64,000 nucleotides of DNA from Prochlorococcus marinus str. AS9601 (GTDB lineage: Bacteria; Cyanobacteriota; Cyanobacteriia; PCC-6307; Cyanobiaceae). Each line of letters begins with the position of its first letter. Position 1 is the stretch's first letter. The notes under the pieces are model-generated. The model had not been told where the DNA came from, ran no database searches, and worked only from the letters and a program-made list of their open reading frames with translations. The DNA lies in assembly GCF_000015645.1 (NCBI RefSeq), contig NC_008816.1, positions 1,178,001-1,242,000 of the forward strand, written 5' to 3'. A program made the translations under genes and the position numbers. Of this stretch, positions 1-9,863 are shown piece after piece.

Positions 1-742
1 TGCATAGTAAATCTAGAGAATTTCTATCGCGCAAAGTATCCATTGGGTGCCAAAAACCCCTATGTTTATATGCTCCTAACTGATTTTTCAAGACCAATTT
101 AGGTAATATATCTTCTTCCCATATAACTTGATCATTTTCAATAAGTTCTACTACTTCAGGTTCTAAGACGAAAAAACCACCATTTATCCAAGAGTTATCG
201 CCATCTGGTTTTTCCTGGAAATTTGATACTAAATCATTATCTAATCTTAAAGCTCCAAATCTTCCTGGAGGCTTAACGGTAGTCACAGTAGCAAGTTTTT
301 CTGACTCTTTATGTTTTTCAAGAAGATCTTTAATATTAACATCAGAGACCCCATCACCATATGTAAAACAAAAAGTCTCAGAATCTAAATATTTAAAAAC
401 TCTCTTAAGTCTGCCTCCAGTTTGAGTCAGGTCTCCAGTATCAACTAAGGTTACTTTCCAGGGTTCGCTTTTTCTTTGATGTACTTCCATATAGTTATCA
501 TTATCCATATGAAAAGTTATATCACTTGTATGTAAAAAATAATTCGCAAAATATTCTTTTATCAAATATCCCTTGTAACCGCAGCATATAATAAAATCAT
601 TAATCTCGTAATGACTAAATATTTTTAAGATGTGCCAAAGAATTGGTTTCCCCCCAATCTCAATCATTGGTTTAGGCTTTAAGGATGTCTCTTCGCTCAA
701 ACGTGTCCCTAGTCCGCCAGCTAAAATTACTGCTTTAGTCAA
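1..742 (-). CDS. rfbF: Glucose-1-phosphate cytidylyltransferase (3' end cut by window edge)
   Basis: This enzyme makes CDP-glucose from glucose-1-phosphate and CTP, the entry to CDP-3,6-dideoxyhexoses and related CDP-sugars. The reverse-strand translation begins with TKAVILAGGLGTRL, the nucleotide-binding loop of sugar nucleotidyltransferases, followed by KPKPMIEIGGKPILWHI. It also has TYGDGVSD, INGGFFVLEP and, near the edge, HPMDTLRDR, all characteristic of RfbF. About 247 codons are visible; the family is about 257 long, so only roughly ten C-terminal residues are missing. No ATG is present between the upstream in-frame stop (764-766) and the conserved N-terminus, so I chose the TTG at 740-742; an ATT at 746-748 is an alternative. 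The partner rfbG/rfbH genes would lie to the left of the window if the operon continues. Confidence 0.92.
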   Translation of the reverse strand, partial: MTKAVILAGGLGTRLSEETSLKPKPMIEIGGKPILWHILKIFSHYEINDFIICCGYKGYLIKEYFANYFLHTSDITFHMDNDNYMEVHQRKSEPWKVTLVDTGDLTQTGGRLKRVFKYLDSETFCFTYGDGVSDVNIKDLLEKHKESEKLATVTTVKPPGRFGALRLDNDLVSNFQEKPDGDNSWINGGFFVLEPEVVELIENDQVIWEEDILPKLVLKNQLGAYKHRGFWHPMDTLRDRNSLDLLC

Positions 743-878
743 ATCAATTTTAAAAGTGTGGTCTTAAATAAAATCCAATAAATTTTAATTTAAGATTTTA
801 GAAAGTTTAACATATGTTAATTCGTTAAATTTTTTAATTTAAATCAATAAGAAATTTTTCAAAATATTTCTTTAAAAT

Positions 879-2096
879 TTATTTAATAGCTCTATAAATT
901 GTTTTTACAAAATCATCCCTATTTCTACAAGTTAATTTAAATGGTTTAATCTTTTTTGATTCCAAAATAAAGCTAAGAATATCATCTTTTTTAGAAACTC
1001 CCCTTTTAAACAAATTAGCCTCTTCAAGATCTTGAAATGCAAATTGATATGAGTTTCCTTTGATCAAACTTGGACAAAGACCAAGAGATTTTATCCCATA
1101 TATAGCTGTGTCGTAACAAATTTGGCTATTCATAGTAATATGACAATCTACATAAGGCAAAAGATAGGGTAATGATACTGAAGTTGCCTGTCTCCAATCA
1201 ACATTTTTATTTTTCTTACAAATTTGATCTAATAATTTCTTTTGATTATTATATTTCATCTTTGCTTCTTGCTTGGGGTGTCTTCTAATAAACCAAAAAA
1301 TATTTTGATTCTGATCTTCTAATAGTTCCATTAAATTTGATGGAATTAAACCATTTTTAATTACATTCTTTCTATATAAATAAGTTCCTTCATCACCGTC
1401 ATAACCACAGGTTAAAGATAAAAGAACAACTTTTTTATTTTTTATTGGACTATTTTTTTTACTTAGGAATGAAATTGAGCCGAAAGAACCTTCCTTAAAA
1501 TTTTCAAATTGAGAGTACCAAGGATGTTCTATCTCTTCCAGAATAATGCCCATACCTTCAAGAGGTTTAAAAACTTTTGTGCTTGCTCTATCAAGACTCC
1601 ATATATGTGTCGGTAGATTTTTAATTTCTTCATAACTCCATCCCCATGGAATCTTTGAGTAGCCTAAACCATGAAGTAACTCAACAATATTAATTTTACT
1701 TTCCCTACATGCTTGACAAATATATTTATTAGCTCCAATGCAAATTACTAATCTAATACCGAATTTTTTTATAAAATTTTGGTAAAACTTATCCTCTGTC
1801 AAAGAACATTTATTCAGAAAAATTTCAATGCCATTGTATAAATTTATTTTTTGAAGCACCTTTCGTATAACTTTGATAAAAAAAATTTCTAGATTGACAG
1901 AAATTGCATTTGAGTAAGTTGATCCGCCATATCTTCTTGCAAAAGGCAAAGCTAAACTAAGAGATTTTAGATTGTACGTTTCCAACAATATTTTCAAGCT
2001 ATCTAAAAATTTTGAGAAATACTTCCCATCTTTAATTTCTGCTTTATCTTCATCGTTACAGATTAATAAAATATCATATTTTTTTTTAAAAAACAT
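879..2096 (-). CDS. Hypothetical GT-B-like polysaccharide protein
   Basis: A 405-residue soluble protein with no firm family assignment. The middle holds ELLHGLGYS (about residue 138) and the C-terminal half holds FIRRHPKQ (about 270) and HITMNSQICYDTAIYG (about 325). An HG motif followed by RxHP and a late 'S..C.(D/E)...G' segment recalls CDP-glycerol glycerophosphotransferase/KpsC-S-type GT-B enzymes. That comparison is from memory and weak. It lies downstream of the flippase gene on the same strand (about 106 bases between), so a role as glycosyltransferase or in capsule assembly is likely from context. It has no signal peptide. The sequence is Lys/Asn/Ile-rich like its neighbours, so there is no compositional sign of separate origin. 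Confidence 0.6.
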   Translation of the reverse strand: MFFKKKYDILLICNDEDKAEIKDGKYFSKFLDSLKILLETYNLKSLSLALPFARRYGGSTYSNAISVNLEIFFIKVIRKVLQKINLYNGIEIFLNKCSLTEDKFYQNFIKKFGIRLVICIGANKYICQACRESKINIVELLHGLGYSKIPWGWSYEEIKNLPTHIWSLDRASTKVFKPLEGMGIILEEIEHPWYSQFENFKEGSFGSISFLSKKNSPIKNKKVVLLSLTCGYDGDEGTYLYRKNVIKNGLIPSNLMELLEDQNQNIFWFIRRHPKQEAKMKYNNQKKLLDQICKKNKNVDWRQATSVSLPYLLPYVDCHITMNSQICYDTAIYGIKSLGLCPSLIKGNSYQFAFQDLEEANLFKRGVSKKDDILSFILESKKIKPFKLTCRNRDDFVKTIYRAIK

Positions 2097-2202
2097 TAAT
2101 AACTATGAATAAATATTTTTGGAAATTTAAAGTGGTTATGTAAATACTAAAGAACAAATTTTTTTAAATAATATTCAAATGGTTTATTGAAAATATTTTC
2201 AA

Positions 2203-4002
2203 TTAATATAACACATCTTTAGGTAAACCTTCTTTGATTATCTTACCTCCATTAATCTCAATAACCCTATCACAGTTTTTTAAAGTTGAGTGACGATGAG
2301 CAATAATAATGATAGTTAAGTCTTTACTTAGGCAATTTACTTTTTCCATTATTTTCCTCTCTGTTCTAATATCTAATGCACTTGTTGCTTCATCTAAAAT
2401 TAAAATTTGTGGATTCTTATAAAATGCTCTAGCAATACCAATTCTTTGCCTTTGACCTCCACTTAATTTAACCCCTCTTTCTCCCACAAAAGTGTTGTAT
2501 TTATTCGGCAGACTTTCAATAAAATCATTAAGTTGAGCTGCTTCAATAGCATTTTTTAATTTTCTGTAATCAATATTATTTAATTCAATACCAAAAGCTA
2601 TATTTTCAGCAATAGTGCTATCAGAAAGAAAAATACTTTGAGGAACATGCGCAATTTTTGACATCCAAGCCCTTATTTTTCTTGAACTATCTTTCCCTGA
2701 ATATAAATTTAGACCATCAATTTTCAAGTACCCCTGTGAGCCTATTAGCAAACCCATAACTATATCTATAAAAGTACTTTTACCACTACCTGTTGTACCA
2801 ATAATTCCTAGACATTCGCCTTTATTAATAGTTAAGTGGATATTTTCAAATATTGATTTTTTTTGATTTAAATGTTTAAAACTTATTGATGAAAGTCTTA
2901 ATTCCTTGTTAAAGGAAATTTCAGAATATCCTAAATTAAAATTTTTGTTATAGTTTTGGCGATCAAGTATATCAAGTATTTTTTTTAAATTTTCTTGCTT
3001 AGCTTTTATTGCAGACCAACTTGTAAATACTTGCTGTAGAGAAGGTAGTAATCTTTGTGCCCCAAGAGCAATAGTTCCTAGAAGTGGTATTGCATTAACT
3101 GTGCTAGGAGATAAAGATTTAATTAAGAAACCTAAAACAGCTATAAGAATCATACCAAGAGCTTCTAAGGCATATTTAGGGAAAGAACCCAAAAACTCAT
3201 TTTGTAAATCTCTTATTCTTAATGGTTTATCATATTTAATAAATTTTTTAATGTAATAATTAAAATTTTGATCAATTATCAAGTCTCTTATACCACCTAA
3301 ACTTTCTTGTATTATTGATAATTGATTTTGAGTTGCATTTACTGCAAACAAACTATTTGCAGCAAGTTTATTTTTTATAAAAATAGAAATCAATAGATAA
3401 GCAAATCCAAAAACAATTATTAATGATAAGGCAATCTTCAGATTGATAATTAACAATGCAATTATGATACTTGAAGCAATAATTGCGTTACTTATTAATT
3501 TAAAAAATAAATTTATTGAATAAATAGATTGAGGAATATGAATGTTAATCGCCGCAATTAATTCACTACTATTTCTTTCTAAATGGTATTTATATGGTTG
3601 AAAAATAGTTCTTGTAAAAACCTCACAACTCAAATCTGAACCTATTGCAGCAGACAATCTGCAGTTTAGCCAAATAGTGACTAATCTAAAAAAAGCTGCA
3701 AAAACTATACAAAGACAAAAAATTACTGTCATTGGGAGTAATAAGTAATTAGGATTATTAATACCCAAAAATATAAAAATATTTCTAAAGAAAGTTAAAT
3801 TCCAAAGTCCTATTGGGTTTATTAATACATATAAAAATGGCAATACTGAACCTAATGAAAAAACTTCGGAAAATGCGCTAGCCAATACAAAACAAAAAAG
3901 AAAAATAATTTGCATTTTTCTTTGTTCTTTTAATTTTTTCCAAAGCGCATAAATTAAATTCGGCAAATTAATATCAATATTTTCTACGTTTCTGGTAGTC
4001 AT
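2203..4002 (-). CDS. ABC transporter, PglK/MsbA-like lipid-linked sugar flippase
   Basis: A 599-residue half-transporter with permease and ATPase fused. Residues about 30-320 contain several hydrophobic membrane segments. The nucleotide-binding domain has Walker A GTTGSGKS (about 401), signature LSGGQRQR (about 512), Walker B ILILDEATSALD (about 531) and the H-loop IIIIAHR (about 564). Homodimers of this type flip lipid-linked oligosaccharides or lipid A-like molecules across the inner membrane. It sits in the same minus-strand run as the diamino-sugar and WecA-like genes, with only 4 bases to the upstream dehydrogenase gene, so the likely cargo is the undecaprenyl-linked glycan made by this cluster. 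It is a clear paralogue of the gene at 55794-57554; the shared segment GAQR-LP-LQQ-F-SW before the ATPase domain is visible in both. Confidence 0.88.
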   Translation of the reverse strand: MTTRNVENIDINLPNLIYALWKKLKEQRKMQIIFLFCFVLASAFSEVFSLGSVLPFLYVLINPIGLWNLTFFRNIFIFLGINNPNYLLLPMTVIFCLCIVFAAFFRLVTIWLNCRLSAAIGSDLSCEVFTRTIFQPYKYHLERNSSELIAAINIHIPQSIYSINLFFKLISNAIIASSIIIALLIINLKIALSLIIVFGFAYLLISIFIKNKLAANSLFAVNATQNQLSIIQESLGGIRDLIIDQNFNYYIKKFIKYDKPLRIRDLQNEFLGSFPKYALEALGMILIAVLGFLIKSLSPSTVNAIPLLGTIALGAQRLLPSLQQVFTSWSAIKAKQENLKKILDILDRQNYNKNFNLGYSEISFNKELRLSSISFKHLNQKKSIFENIHLTINKGECLGIIGTTGSGKSTFIDIVMGLLIGSQGYLKIDGLNLYSGKDSSRKIRAWMSKIAHVPQSIFLSDSTIAENIAFGIELNNIDYRKLKNAIEAAQLNDFIESLPNKYNTFVGERGVKLSGGQRQRIGIARAFYKNPQILILDEATSALDIRTERKIMEKVNCLSKDLTIIIIAHRHSTLKNCDRVIEINGGKIIKEGLPKDVLY

Positions 4003-4006
4003 TAAA

Positions 4007-5119
4007 TCAGTAGTCTAAGGGCAAATAAATATTCTTACCATCTCTAGCAGACCTATAAGCTCCTATTAATAATTCAAGGCTTTTTAAACCTTCTCTTCCA
4101 TCACAAACATCAACATTTTTTCCTTGAAAATGATCAAGAATATTTGAATAAAATAATGAATGTCCTGAGCCATAAACACTTTTAACTTCATAGTTGTTAA
4201 TTTCAACATTTTTATCATCAGGATGATTGTCTTTGAATTCCCAAAATTCTATTTTATTGACAGCTTCACCCCCTACCTTTACTGAACCATTTTCACCCAA
4301 CACAATTATTGAGCCCTCTAAATTTTTAGGATAAGTAAGCATGGTAACAGACATAGAACCTAGCGCACCATTTCGCCATCTCAAATTTAAAGTTGCTGTA
4401 TCCTCAACTTCAATATTGCGTCCAACAGTTGCAATTGAAGCATTAACCGATGCAATTGGGCCAACCAACCATTCCATTAAATCAACATAATGGCTAGCTT
4501 GATTCATTAAAGCACCACCATCAAACTCCCAGGTACCTCGCCACGAATCTTGATCGTAATAAGATTGAGGTCTTTGCCAAAAAACATTAGAAGTTACCAT
4601 TGCTATTCTTCCAAACCTACCATTTACAATTTGCTTTTTAAGTAACTGAAGAGTTCTATTAAATCTGTTTTGCTTTATGACATATAATCTTACACCAGCA
4701 TCATCGCAGGCTTTAACCATAGATAGCCCGTCAGCCCATTTCGTAGCCATTGGCTTCTCAGTCATAACATTTAGACCACATTTAGCAGCACTAATTACTT
4801 GACTTGGATGCAAACCACTTGGTGTTGCTAATACAATTAAATCAATGAAATTAGGATTTTGAGAGCAATAATCCAACAATATTTTATAGGAAAAAAACCT
4901 TTTGGGATTATTTGAAAAATTTTTTATTTTTGAACAAACATCTTTAATAAATTCATTAGCTTTTTCTAAAGAATCATTATTTTCATCGCAAATTGCAACT
5001 AATTCTATTCTTTCAAAATTATTTGTAATTGCCTCAAGATGCTTTTTAAAAATTCGACCGCAACCAACTATTCCAACTTTAATTTTTCTATTAGTGATAG
5101 GTTTGAATTTCGCATACAT
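4007..5119 (-). CDS. Gfo/Idh/MocA-family NDP-sugar dehydrogenase (WlbA/WbpB-like)
   Basis: A 370-residue NAD-dependent oxidoreductase. The N-terminal Rossmann loop GIVGCGRIFKKH is near residue 17 and the family hallmark EKP near 121 (TEKPMATKW). The second domain has GGALMNQASHYVDLMEWL and IEVEDTATL, the pattern of WlbA/WbpB enzymes. These oxidise the 3-hydroxyl of UDP-GlcNAc-type uronates to a 3-keto sugar. The C-terminal segment GREGLKSLELLIGAYRSA also fits that subfamily. The next upstream genes encode an aminotransferase and an acetyltransferase, which are the next two steps of the UDP-2,3-diacetamido-sugar route. The usual 6-dehydrogenase (WbpA) is not in this window, so the exact substrate is inferred only. 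Confidence 0.88.
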   Translation of the reverse strand: MYAKFKPITNRKIKVGIVGCGRIFKKHLEAITNNFERIELVAICDENNDSLEKANEFIKDVCSKIKNFSNNPKRFFSYKILLDYCSQNPNFIDLIVLATPSGLHPSQVISAAKCGLNVMTEKPMATKWADGLSMVKACDDAGVRLYVIKQNRFNRTLQLLKKQIVNGRFGRIAMVTSNVFWQRPQSYYDQDSWRGTWEFDGGALMNQASHYVDLMEWLVGPIASVNASIATVGRNIEVEDTATLNLRWRNGALGSMSVTMLTYPKNLEGSIIVLGENGSVKVGGEAVNKIEFWEFKDNHPDDKNVEINNYEVKSVYGSGHSLFYSNILDHFQGKNVDVCDGREGLKSLELLIGAYRSARDGKNIYLPLDY

Positions 5120-5159
5120 AAATATTATTTTAGATTTTAATTTTTAACTTTACTATAAA

Positions 5160-6266
5160 CTAAATACAGAAATCTATTATGTTTTTAGATATAAAAGATT
5201 GTTGATCTAAAGTTAGTTCTGGGTAAAGAGGAATTGATAAAATTTTACTTTGATTTTCATATGCTGCTGGAAAATCATTTTTAGAATGATTTAGATATTT
5301 ATATGCAGGTAAAAAAGGTAATGCAATAGGATAATTAATTGATGTGGATATTCCTTTACCTTTTAAATAAATTGATAATTCATCTCTTTTTGCATGTTTG
5401 ATAACAAATAAATGCCAAACATGTTTATTACCCTTATTAACTACCGGCAAAGTTAAATTTGGAATATCATTTAACAATTTAAAGTAATTATTAGCTTTAT
5501 CAATTCTTTGATCTGTCCATTTGTTTATATACTTCATCTTGATTAAGAGGAAGGCTGCCTGTAATCCATCCATACGACTATTAATCCCTTCAATTTGATG
5601 ATCACCCTTCAATAATCCGCCATGTCTAGCAAAAGTTTTTAATTTATAAGCGACTTCATCATTATCTGTAACTATAGCTCCAGCATCACCCAAAGCTCCA
5701 AGATTTTTCCCAGGATAAAAAGAAAAAGTCGATGCTTCTCCAAATGAGCCAACCTGCAAATTTTTAAATTCAGCAAAATGGGCTTGTGCACAATCCTCAA
5801 TAATCCAAAGAGAATACTTTTTAGCAATCTGCTTTATTTTTGACATATTAGCTGGCTGACCATACAAGTGGACTGGTATTATTCCAACTGTTTTTTCAGT
5901 TATTTTTGATTCAATAAGATCAGTATTTATAGTAAAATCATCAACATTAGTATCACAAAAAACTACCTTTCCTCCAGCTTGCGTTACGGTCTCAGAAGTT
6001 GATATCCAAGAATGTGCAGGAACAATAACTTCCTCTTTATTTTTCAAATTCATAGCATGCATAGCTATGTATAGTGCATCTGTTCCATTTGCACAGGATA
6101 TGCAGTGTTTCCTTCCCGTCAATTTAGCAAACTCATTTTCAAAAGAATCTACATACTCCCCTCTTATAAAGGAGGATTTATTAATAACTTTCTTAAATGC
6201 ATCAAAAATCTCATCCTGTAAATTTAAATGCTGAAGATTTAAGTCTAATATTGGAATATTTTTCAT
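5160..6266 (-). CDS. DegT/DnrJ/EryC1-family sugar aminotransferase (WbpE/WlbC-like)
   Basis: A 368-residue PLP-dependent enzyme that converts a keto nucleotide sugar into an amino sugar with glutamate as donor. Recognisable features are SCANGTDALYIAM near residue 58, EDCAQAHFA near 158, and the PLP-lysine segment FYPGKNLGALGDAGA near 185. Length matches the family (360-390). It lies between the 3-dehydrogenase and an LbH acetyltransferase in the same run, so a 3-keto to 3-amino conversion is the likely step. A QdtB/FdtB- or PglE-type role on another keto sugar remains possible because the neighbouring WbpM-like dehydratase would also supply a 4-keto sugar. Confidence 0.9.
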   Translation of the reverse strand: MKNIPILDLNLQHLNLQDEIFDAFKKVINKSSFIRGEYVDSFENEFAKLTGRKHCISCANGTDALYIAMHAMNLKNKEEVIVPAHSWISTSETVTQAGGKVVFCDTNVDDFTINTDLIESKITEKTVGIIPVHLYGQPANMSKIKQIAKKYSLWIIEDCAQAHFAEFKNLQVGSFGEASTFSFYPGKNLGALGDAGAIVTDNDEVAYKLKTFARHGGLLKGDHQIEGINSRMDGLQAAFLLIKMKYINKWTDQRIDKANNYFKLLNDIPNLTLPVVNKGNKHVWHLFVIKHAKRDELSIYLKGKGISTSINYPIALPFLPAYKYLNHSKNDFPAAYENQSKILSIPLYPELTLDQQSFISKNIIDFCI

Positions 6267-6286
6267 TTATTTAATATATTTTAAAT

Positions 6287-6805
6287 TTATTTATAATCAA
6301 TATTTCTAAGAAAAATTGCTGGGTTTCCCACATATATCCCCGATTTCAGAATATCCCTGGTTACAACACTTCCTGCTCCAATAACTACATTATCTACTAT
6401 TTTTACAGGTAATATTGTTGCGTTACTCCCTATTAGGACATTATTACCTATTGTAGTTTTCTGCCAATTTTCTTTATTTCCATTAGAGGTGGAACCATTT
6501 GAAAATAAGTCGTTTATAAAAACAACACTGTGACCAATAAAACAATTATTACCAACGGAAACAAGTTCACATATGAATGAATGAGACTGAACTTTTGTAT
6601 TCTCTCCAATTTTTACATTTTTTTGTATCTCTACAAATGGTCCAATAAAGGAGTTATCACCAATCTTACATCCATAAATATTAACTGGTTTAATTATCTT
6701 GACATTAGAACCCAAAGAAACATTTTTAATTCCGCTATCATAAATAAAAAGATTTTTACTTTCTTTAATAAAAATTTTTATTAATTTTCTTAAATTACTT
6801 TTCAT
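6287..6805 (-). CDS. LbH hexapeptide-repeat sugar N-acetyltransferase (WbpD/WlbB-like)
   Basis: A 172-residue left-handed beta-helix acyltransferase. Imperfect hexapeptide repeats run through most of it (IYGCKIGDNSFIGPFVEIQ, VIGAGSVVTRDI near the end). The central loop VVFINDLF and the stretch TTIGNNVLIGSNATILP resemble WbpD/WlbB enzymes, which acetylate the 3-amino group of UDP-2-acetamido-3-amino sugars from acetyl-CoA. It lacks the N-terminal Rossmann half of PglD, which argues against a bacillosamine acetyltransferase. The start is followed by a Lys-rich N-terminal extension of about 30 residues that is not part of the helix. It lies 3 bases from the WbpM-like gene and 20 bases from the aminotransferase gene, so cotranscription is likely. 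Confidence 0.87.
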   Translation of the reverse strand: MKSNLRKLIKIFIKESKNLFIYDSGIKNVSLGSNVKIIKPVNIYGCKIGDNSFIGPFVEIQKNVKIGENTKVQSHSFICELVSVGNNCFIGHSVVFINDLFSNGSTSNGNKENWQKTTIGNNVLIGSNATILPVKIVDNVVIGAGSVVTRDILKSGIYVGNPAIFLRNIDYK

Positions 6806-6808
6806 TAT

Positions 6809-8689
6809 TTAATTTAGTTCTTTACTTCTAATCCATTCAGGAACAATTTCATTCAAGAGATTCCAAACTTCTTTTGAATCCCTTGAGTCAATAAGATATT
6901 CCAATTTTTCTAATCTAGGGAAAAGATTTTCTGGCATAATAAATTTTTCTTGTGCTCGAAGAATATATGGATTTATAGTCGATTCAGTATCGGCATCAAT
7001 TAATAATTCCTCAAAAAGTTTTTCCCCTGGCCTTAGACCTGTAAAAATAATCTCAATATCACCATCAGGATTCTCTTTATTTTTAATTTTTAATCCTCTT
7101 AAATTAATCATTTTCATGGCAAGATCATATATTTTTACAGGTTTTCCCATATCAAGTATGAATAAGTCTCCCCCATTAGCTAATAAGGCGGCTTGTAGAA
7201 CTAATTGTACTGATTCTGAAATAGTCATAAAAAATCTTATTACATCTGGATGAGTTAAAGTTATAGGCCCTCCTTTAGTAATTTGTTTATTAAATAATGG
7301 CACTACTGATCCCGAAGAACCAAGTACATTACCAAACCTAACCATCGCAAAAATAGTCTTTTTATTAACATCTTTTTTATTATCAATTTTGGAATATGCC
7401 TGAAAAATTAATTCTGACAATCGTTTTGAAACGCCCATTAAGTTAGTAGGCCTTACTGCTTTATCAGATGAAATTAAAATTATTCTCTCTATTGAATTTT
7501 CTAATGCTAATTTACATAAATTACTTGTTGATAAAAAATTATTAGCCAGACCTGACATTGGATTCATTTCTACTAAGGGTACGTGTTTATAAGCAGCTGC
7601 GTGAAATAAGATATTAATTTTAATTTGTTTAAATAGGAGATTGAGAGATTTATAGTTTGATGCATTTTCCAGTATTGGAATAATTTCAATCTCGTAAATT
7701 TCTTTTTGAGTCAATTCATAGTTAATTTTATAAAGACTATGCTCATTCATTTCAATAAGTATTAATTTTTTGGGTTTAAGTTTAATGATCTGTCTACATA
7801 ATTCAGATCCAATAGATCCGCCTGCTCCCGAAATACAAACAACTTTATTTTTTATTAATTCCTCTAGATTATTATCTTCATAAGTTGCAATATCTCTGCT
7901 TAATAAATCCTCAGGAGAAACTGGTCGCAATGTGTCAATTTGTGCCGAGCCGCTAGTTAATTCATCAATAGATGGGATTTGTAATACACCTATAGATTTT
8001 TTTTCTAAATTTTCTAATAAAGTTTTTTTTCTCTCTTTTGTCAAAGAAGGTATTGCCAAAAGAACTTTATCAACTTTTGAATTTTGAAAATTTAAATAAT
8101 TTGGACTTTTTATTGGAATTCCTCCTATTGTCCTACCTTGAAGATTAGAAGAATCGTCTATAAAACTTATAATTTTATATTTTTGACTCAAGCACAATGC
8201 ATTCGCAAGTTGATTCCCAGCATCACCAGCTCCATAAATAACAATATTTTTTTGTTTATTATTAAGTTTATTTTTAAGGAAAAATATTACGTCTTTTAAA
8301 AATAGTCGAACAATAAATGAAAAACTTGAAACTAATGCAGCAGTCAATATCCATATTGTTAAAGCTGGCATTGCCAAGTTAAATATCTTTCCAATTAAAA
8401 AAAGAATAAATACAAGAATAATATTACGGGCTAAGATTGCGTAAAAGTCGACACTAGAAGAATAACGAGTAAGTGCTTTATATTGACCAGTTATAATATA
8501 AAAAAAAGTTCCAAATATAGTTCCTATATATAAAATCCATTTAAAATTGAAATCCTCATTCAAAGAATAAAAATTATATTTAATTGACAAAACTAAATAA
8601 AAAAATATCCAAAAAATTGAAATATCAATAATAATAACAATTAATTTTCTTAAGTTATAGTTTCTATAAAAATAGTCTAACTTACTCAA
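6809..8689 (-). CDS. WbpM/FlaA1-family membrane NDP-sugar 4,6-dehydratase
   Basis: A 626-residue long-form polysaccharide biosynthesis protein. Four hydrophobic segments occupy about residues 15-130. A first nucleotide-binding fold starts at VIYGAGDAGNQLANAL (about 152) and the catalytic SDR fold at CISGAGGSIGSEL (about 287). The catalytic region has SSDKAVRPTNLMGVSKR, i.e. Met in place of the usual Tyr of the SDR YxxxK motif, as is known for large WbpM-type enzymes (Ser-Met-Lys triad). LRPGEKLFEELL near the C-terminus is another family hallmark. WbpM-type enzymes convert UDP-GlcNAc to UDP-4-keto-6-deoxy-GlcNAc, the precursor of QuiNAc, FucNAc or bacillosamine. It likely supplies the first sugar loaded by the WecA-like enzyme encoded upstream. 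Confidence 0.93.
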   Translation of the reverse strand: MSKLDYFYRNYNLRKLIVIIIDISIFWIFFYLVLSIKYNFYSLNEDFNFKWILYIGTIFGTFFYIITGQYKALTRYSSSVDFYAILARNIILVFILFLIGKIFNLAMPALTIWILTAALVSSFSFIVRLFLKDVIFFLKNKLNNKQKNIVIYGAGDAGNQLANALCLSQKYKIISFIDDSSNLQGRTIGGIPIKSPNYLNFQNSKVDKVLLAIPSLTKERKKTLLENLEKKSIGVLQIPSIDELTSGSAQIDTLRPVSPEDLLSRDIATYEDNNLEELIKNKVVCISGAGGSIGSELCRQIIKLKPKKLILIEMNEHSLYKINYELTQKEIYEIEIIPILENASNYKSLNLLFKQIKINILFHAAAYKHVPLVEMNPMSGLANNFLSTSNLCKLALENSIERIILISSDKAVRPTNLMGVSKRLSELIFQAYSKIDNKKDVNKKTIFAMVRFGNVLGSSGSVVPLFNKQITKGGPITLTHPDVIRFFMTISESVQLVLQAALLANGGDLFILDMGKPVKIYDLAMKMINLRGLKIKNKENPDGDIEIIFTGLRPGEKLFEELLIDADTESTINPYILRAQEKFIMPENLFPRLEKLEYLIDSRDSKEVWNLLNEIVPEWIRSKELN

Positions 8690-8875
8690 TTATCTAAAAG
8701 AATTAAATATAAAATTAGCATTATTTGTATTTAAGTTCAAGTAATGATAGTTCTTTTCAAATAAATTCAAACTTCATTTACTATAAGTATTTAAAAATTA
8801 ATTTTAAAGCAATTAGAAATTAAGGTAATTTTAAAAAATTGAAGTTAAAGATCATTTTTAAAATAAAAGTTTGTA

Positions 8876-9826
8876 TTAATTTCTTTTGAATGGCAGGGCA
8901 TATTTGCGCTCTAAATAATAACCAGTCATTAACATTAAGAAAAATGTAATTATTAGATATTTAAATCCAAATATGTTGAATGTCAAACAAAAAATTAGTG
9001 TGAATAATATATAAATTATTGATATATGATCATGCTTCCATCCAGCTTGATAGAGCCTTTGATATAAATGTAAGTTATGCGGTTTAAAAATATTTTGTCT
9101 ATTTATAAATCTTCTAATAATAGAAATTAAGGCATCTGCAAAAAGTGGAGAAGCTACTATCAAGTAAGCAAAAAATAAAGATAAAGAATTTAAATTAAAT
9201 ATTTTAAATGCAAATAAAGCGCCTAAGAAAGTGCTCCCAATATCTCCCATAAAAATCTTAGCGGGAGTCCAATTCCATATTAAAAAACCAAAGAGTGCTC
9301 CAGTTACTGGTATAAGATCATACTCACCATTTAAAATCATATTTCCAAAAATAATAAAAAAACAGCTCGCTACTAGACCATCTATTCCATCCATAAAGTT
9401 TGAAAAATTTATAATTGCAGAAATTACTATTAAAAACAAAAAATATAAGCAAGAAAATAAGAATGGATGAGAAAAAGAAGCAAAAATTTTTAGAATATTA
9501 TCACTATAAATTAAGCAAACAACTGCAGTAATAATCTGGGAAAAATATCTAAATAATGGAGACAAATTCAACTTATCATCCAAAAATCCAATAAAGGCGA
9601 GCGGCATACAAAATAATTGAGATAGATTTCCAGAAAATAAAAGGCTAAATAAACCAAGCAAACTAAAAATTAGCCCACCTCCTCTAGGTATAATTTTACT
9701 ATGAGAGCTTCTTGTATTTGGACTATCAGGTATGAAAGAGAAAAAAGCAGGAATAAACTTTTTATAAATAAAATAGCTTGATAAGGCAAATATAATAAAA
9801 ATTAAAAATAAATAAAAATAAGTCAT
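8876..9826 (-). CDS. WecA/WbpL-like polyprenyl-phosphate sugar-1-phosphate transferase
   Basis: A 316-residue polytopic membrane protein of glycosyltransferase family 4 (MraY/WecA). It is hydrophobic throughout, about ten segments by eye. Conserved motifs are SSHSKIIPRGGG near residue 43, NFMDGIDGL near 141 and the Mg-binding FMGDIGS near 193. Such enzymes move a sugar-1-phosphate from a UDP-sugar to undecaprenyl phosphate, starting O-antigen assembly on the cytoplasmic face. Pairing with a WbpM-like dehydratase is the arrangement in P. aeruginosa O5 (WbpL with WbpM), so the initiating sugar may be QuiNAc or FucNAc; that specificity is inferred. A 185-base gap separates it from the WbpM-like gene. 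Confidence 0.92.
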   Translation of the reverse strand: MTYFYLFLIFIIFALSSYFIYKKFIPAFFSFIPDSPNTRSSHSKIIPRGGGLIFSLLGLFSLLFSGNLSQLFCMPLAFIGFLDDKLNLSPLFRYFSQIITAVVCLIYSDNILKIFASFSHPFLFSCLYFLFLIVISAIINFSNFMDGIDGLVASCFFIIFGNMILNGEYDLIPVTGALFGFLIWNWTPAKIFMGDIGSTFLGALFAFKIFNLNSLSLFFAYLIVASPLFADALISIIRRFINRQNIFKPHNLHLYQRLYQAGWKHDHISIIYILFTLIFCLTFNIFGFKYLIITFFLMLMTGYYLERKYALPFKRN

Positions 9827-9863
9827 TCTATAAATTTAAATTATTTGTAATTTATATAAATTA

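Noticed and set aside
4902-5147. Plus-strand 81-codon ORF
   Set aside because: It lies antisense in the Gfo/Idh/MocA gene, with no conserved motif or independent support.
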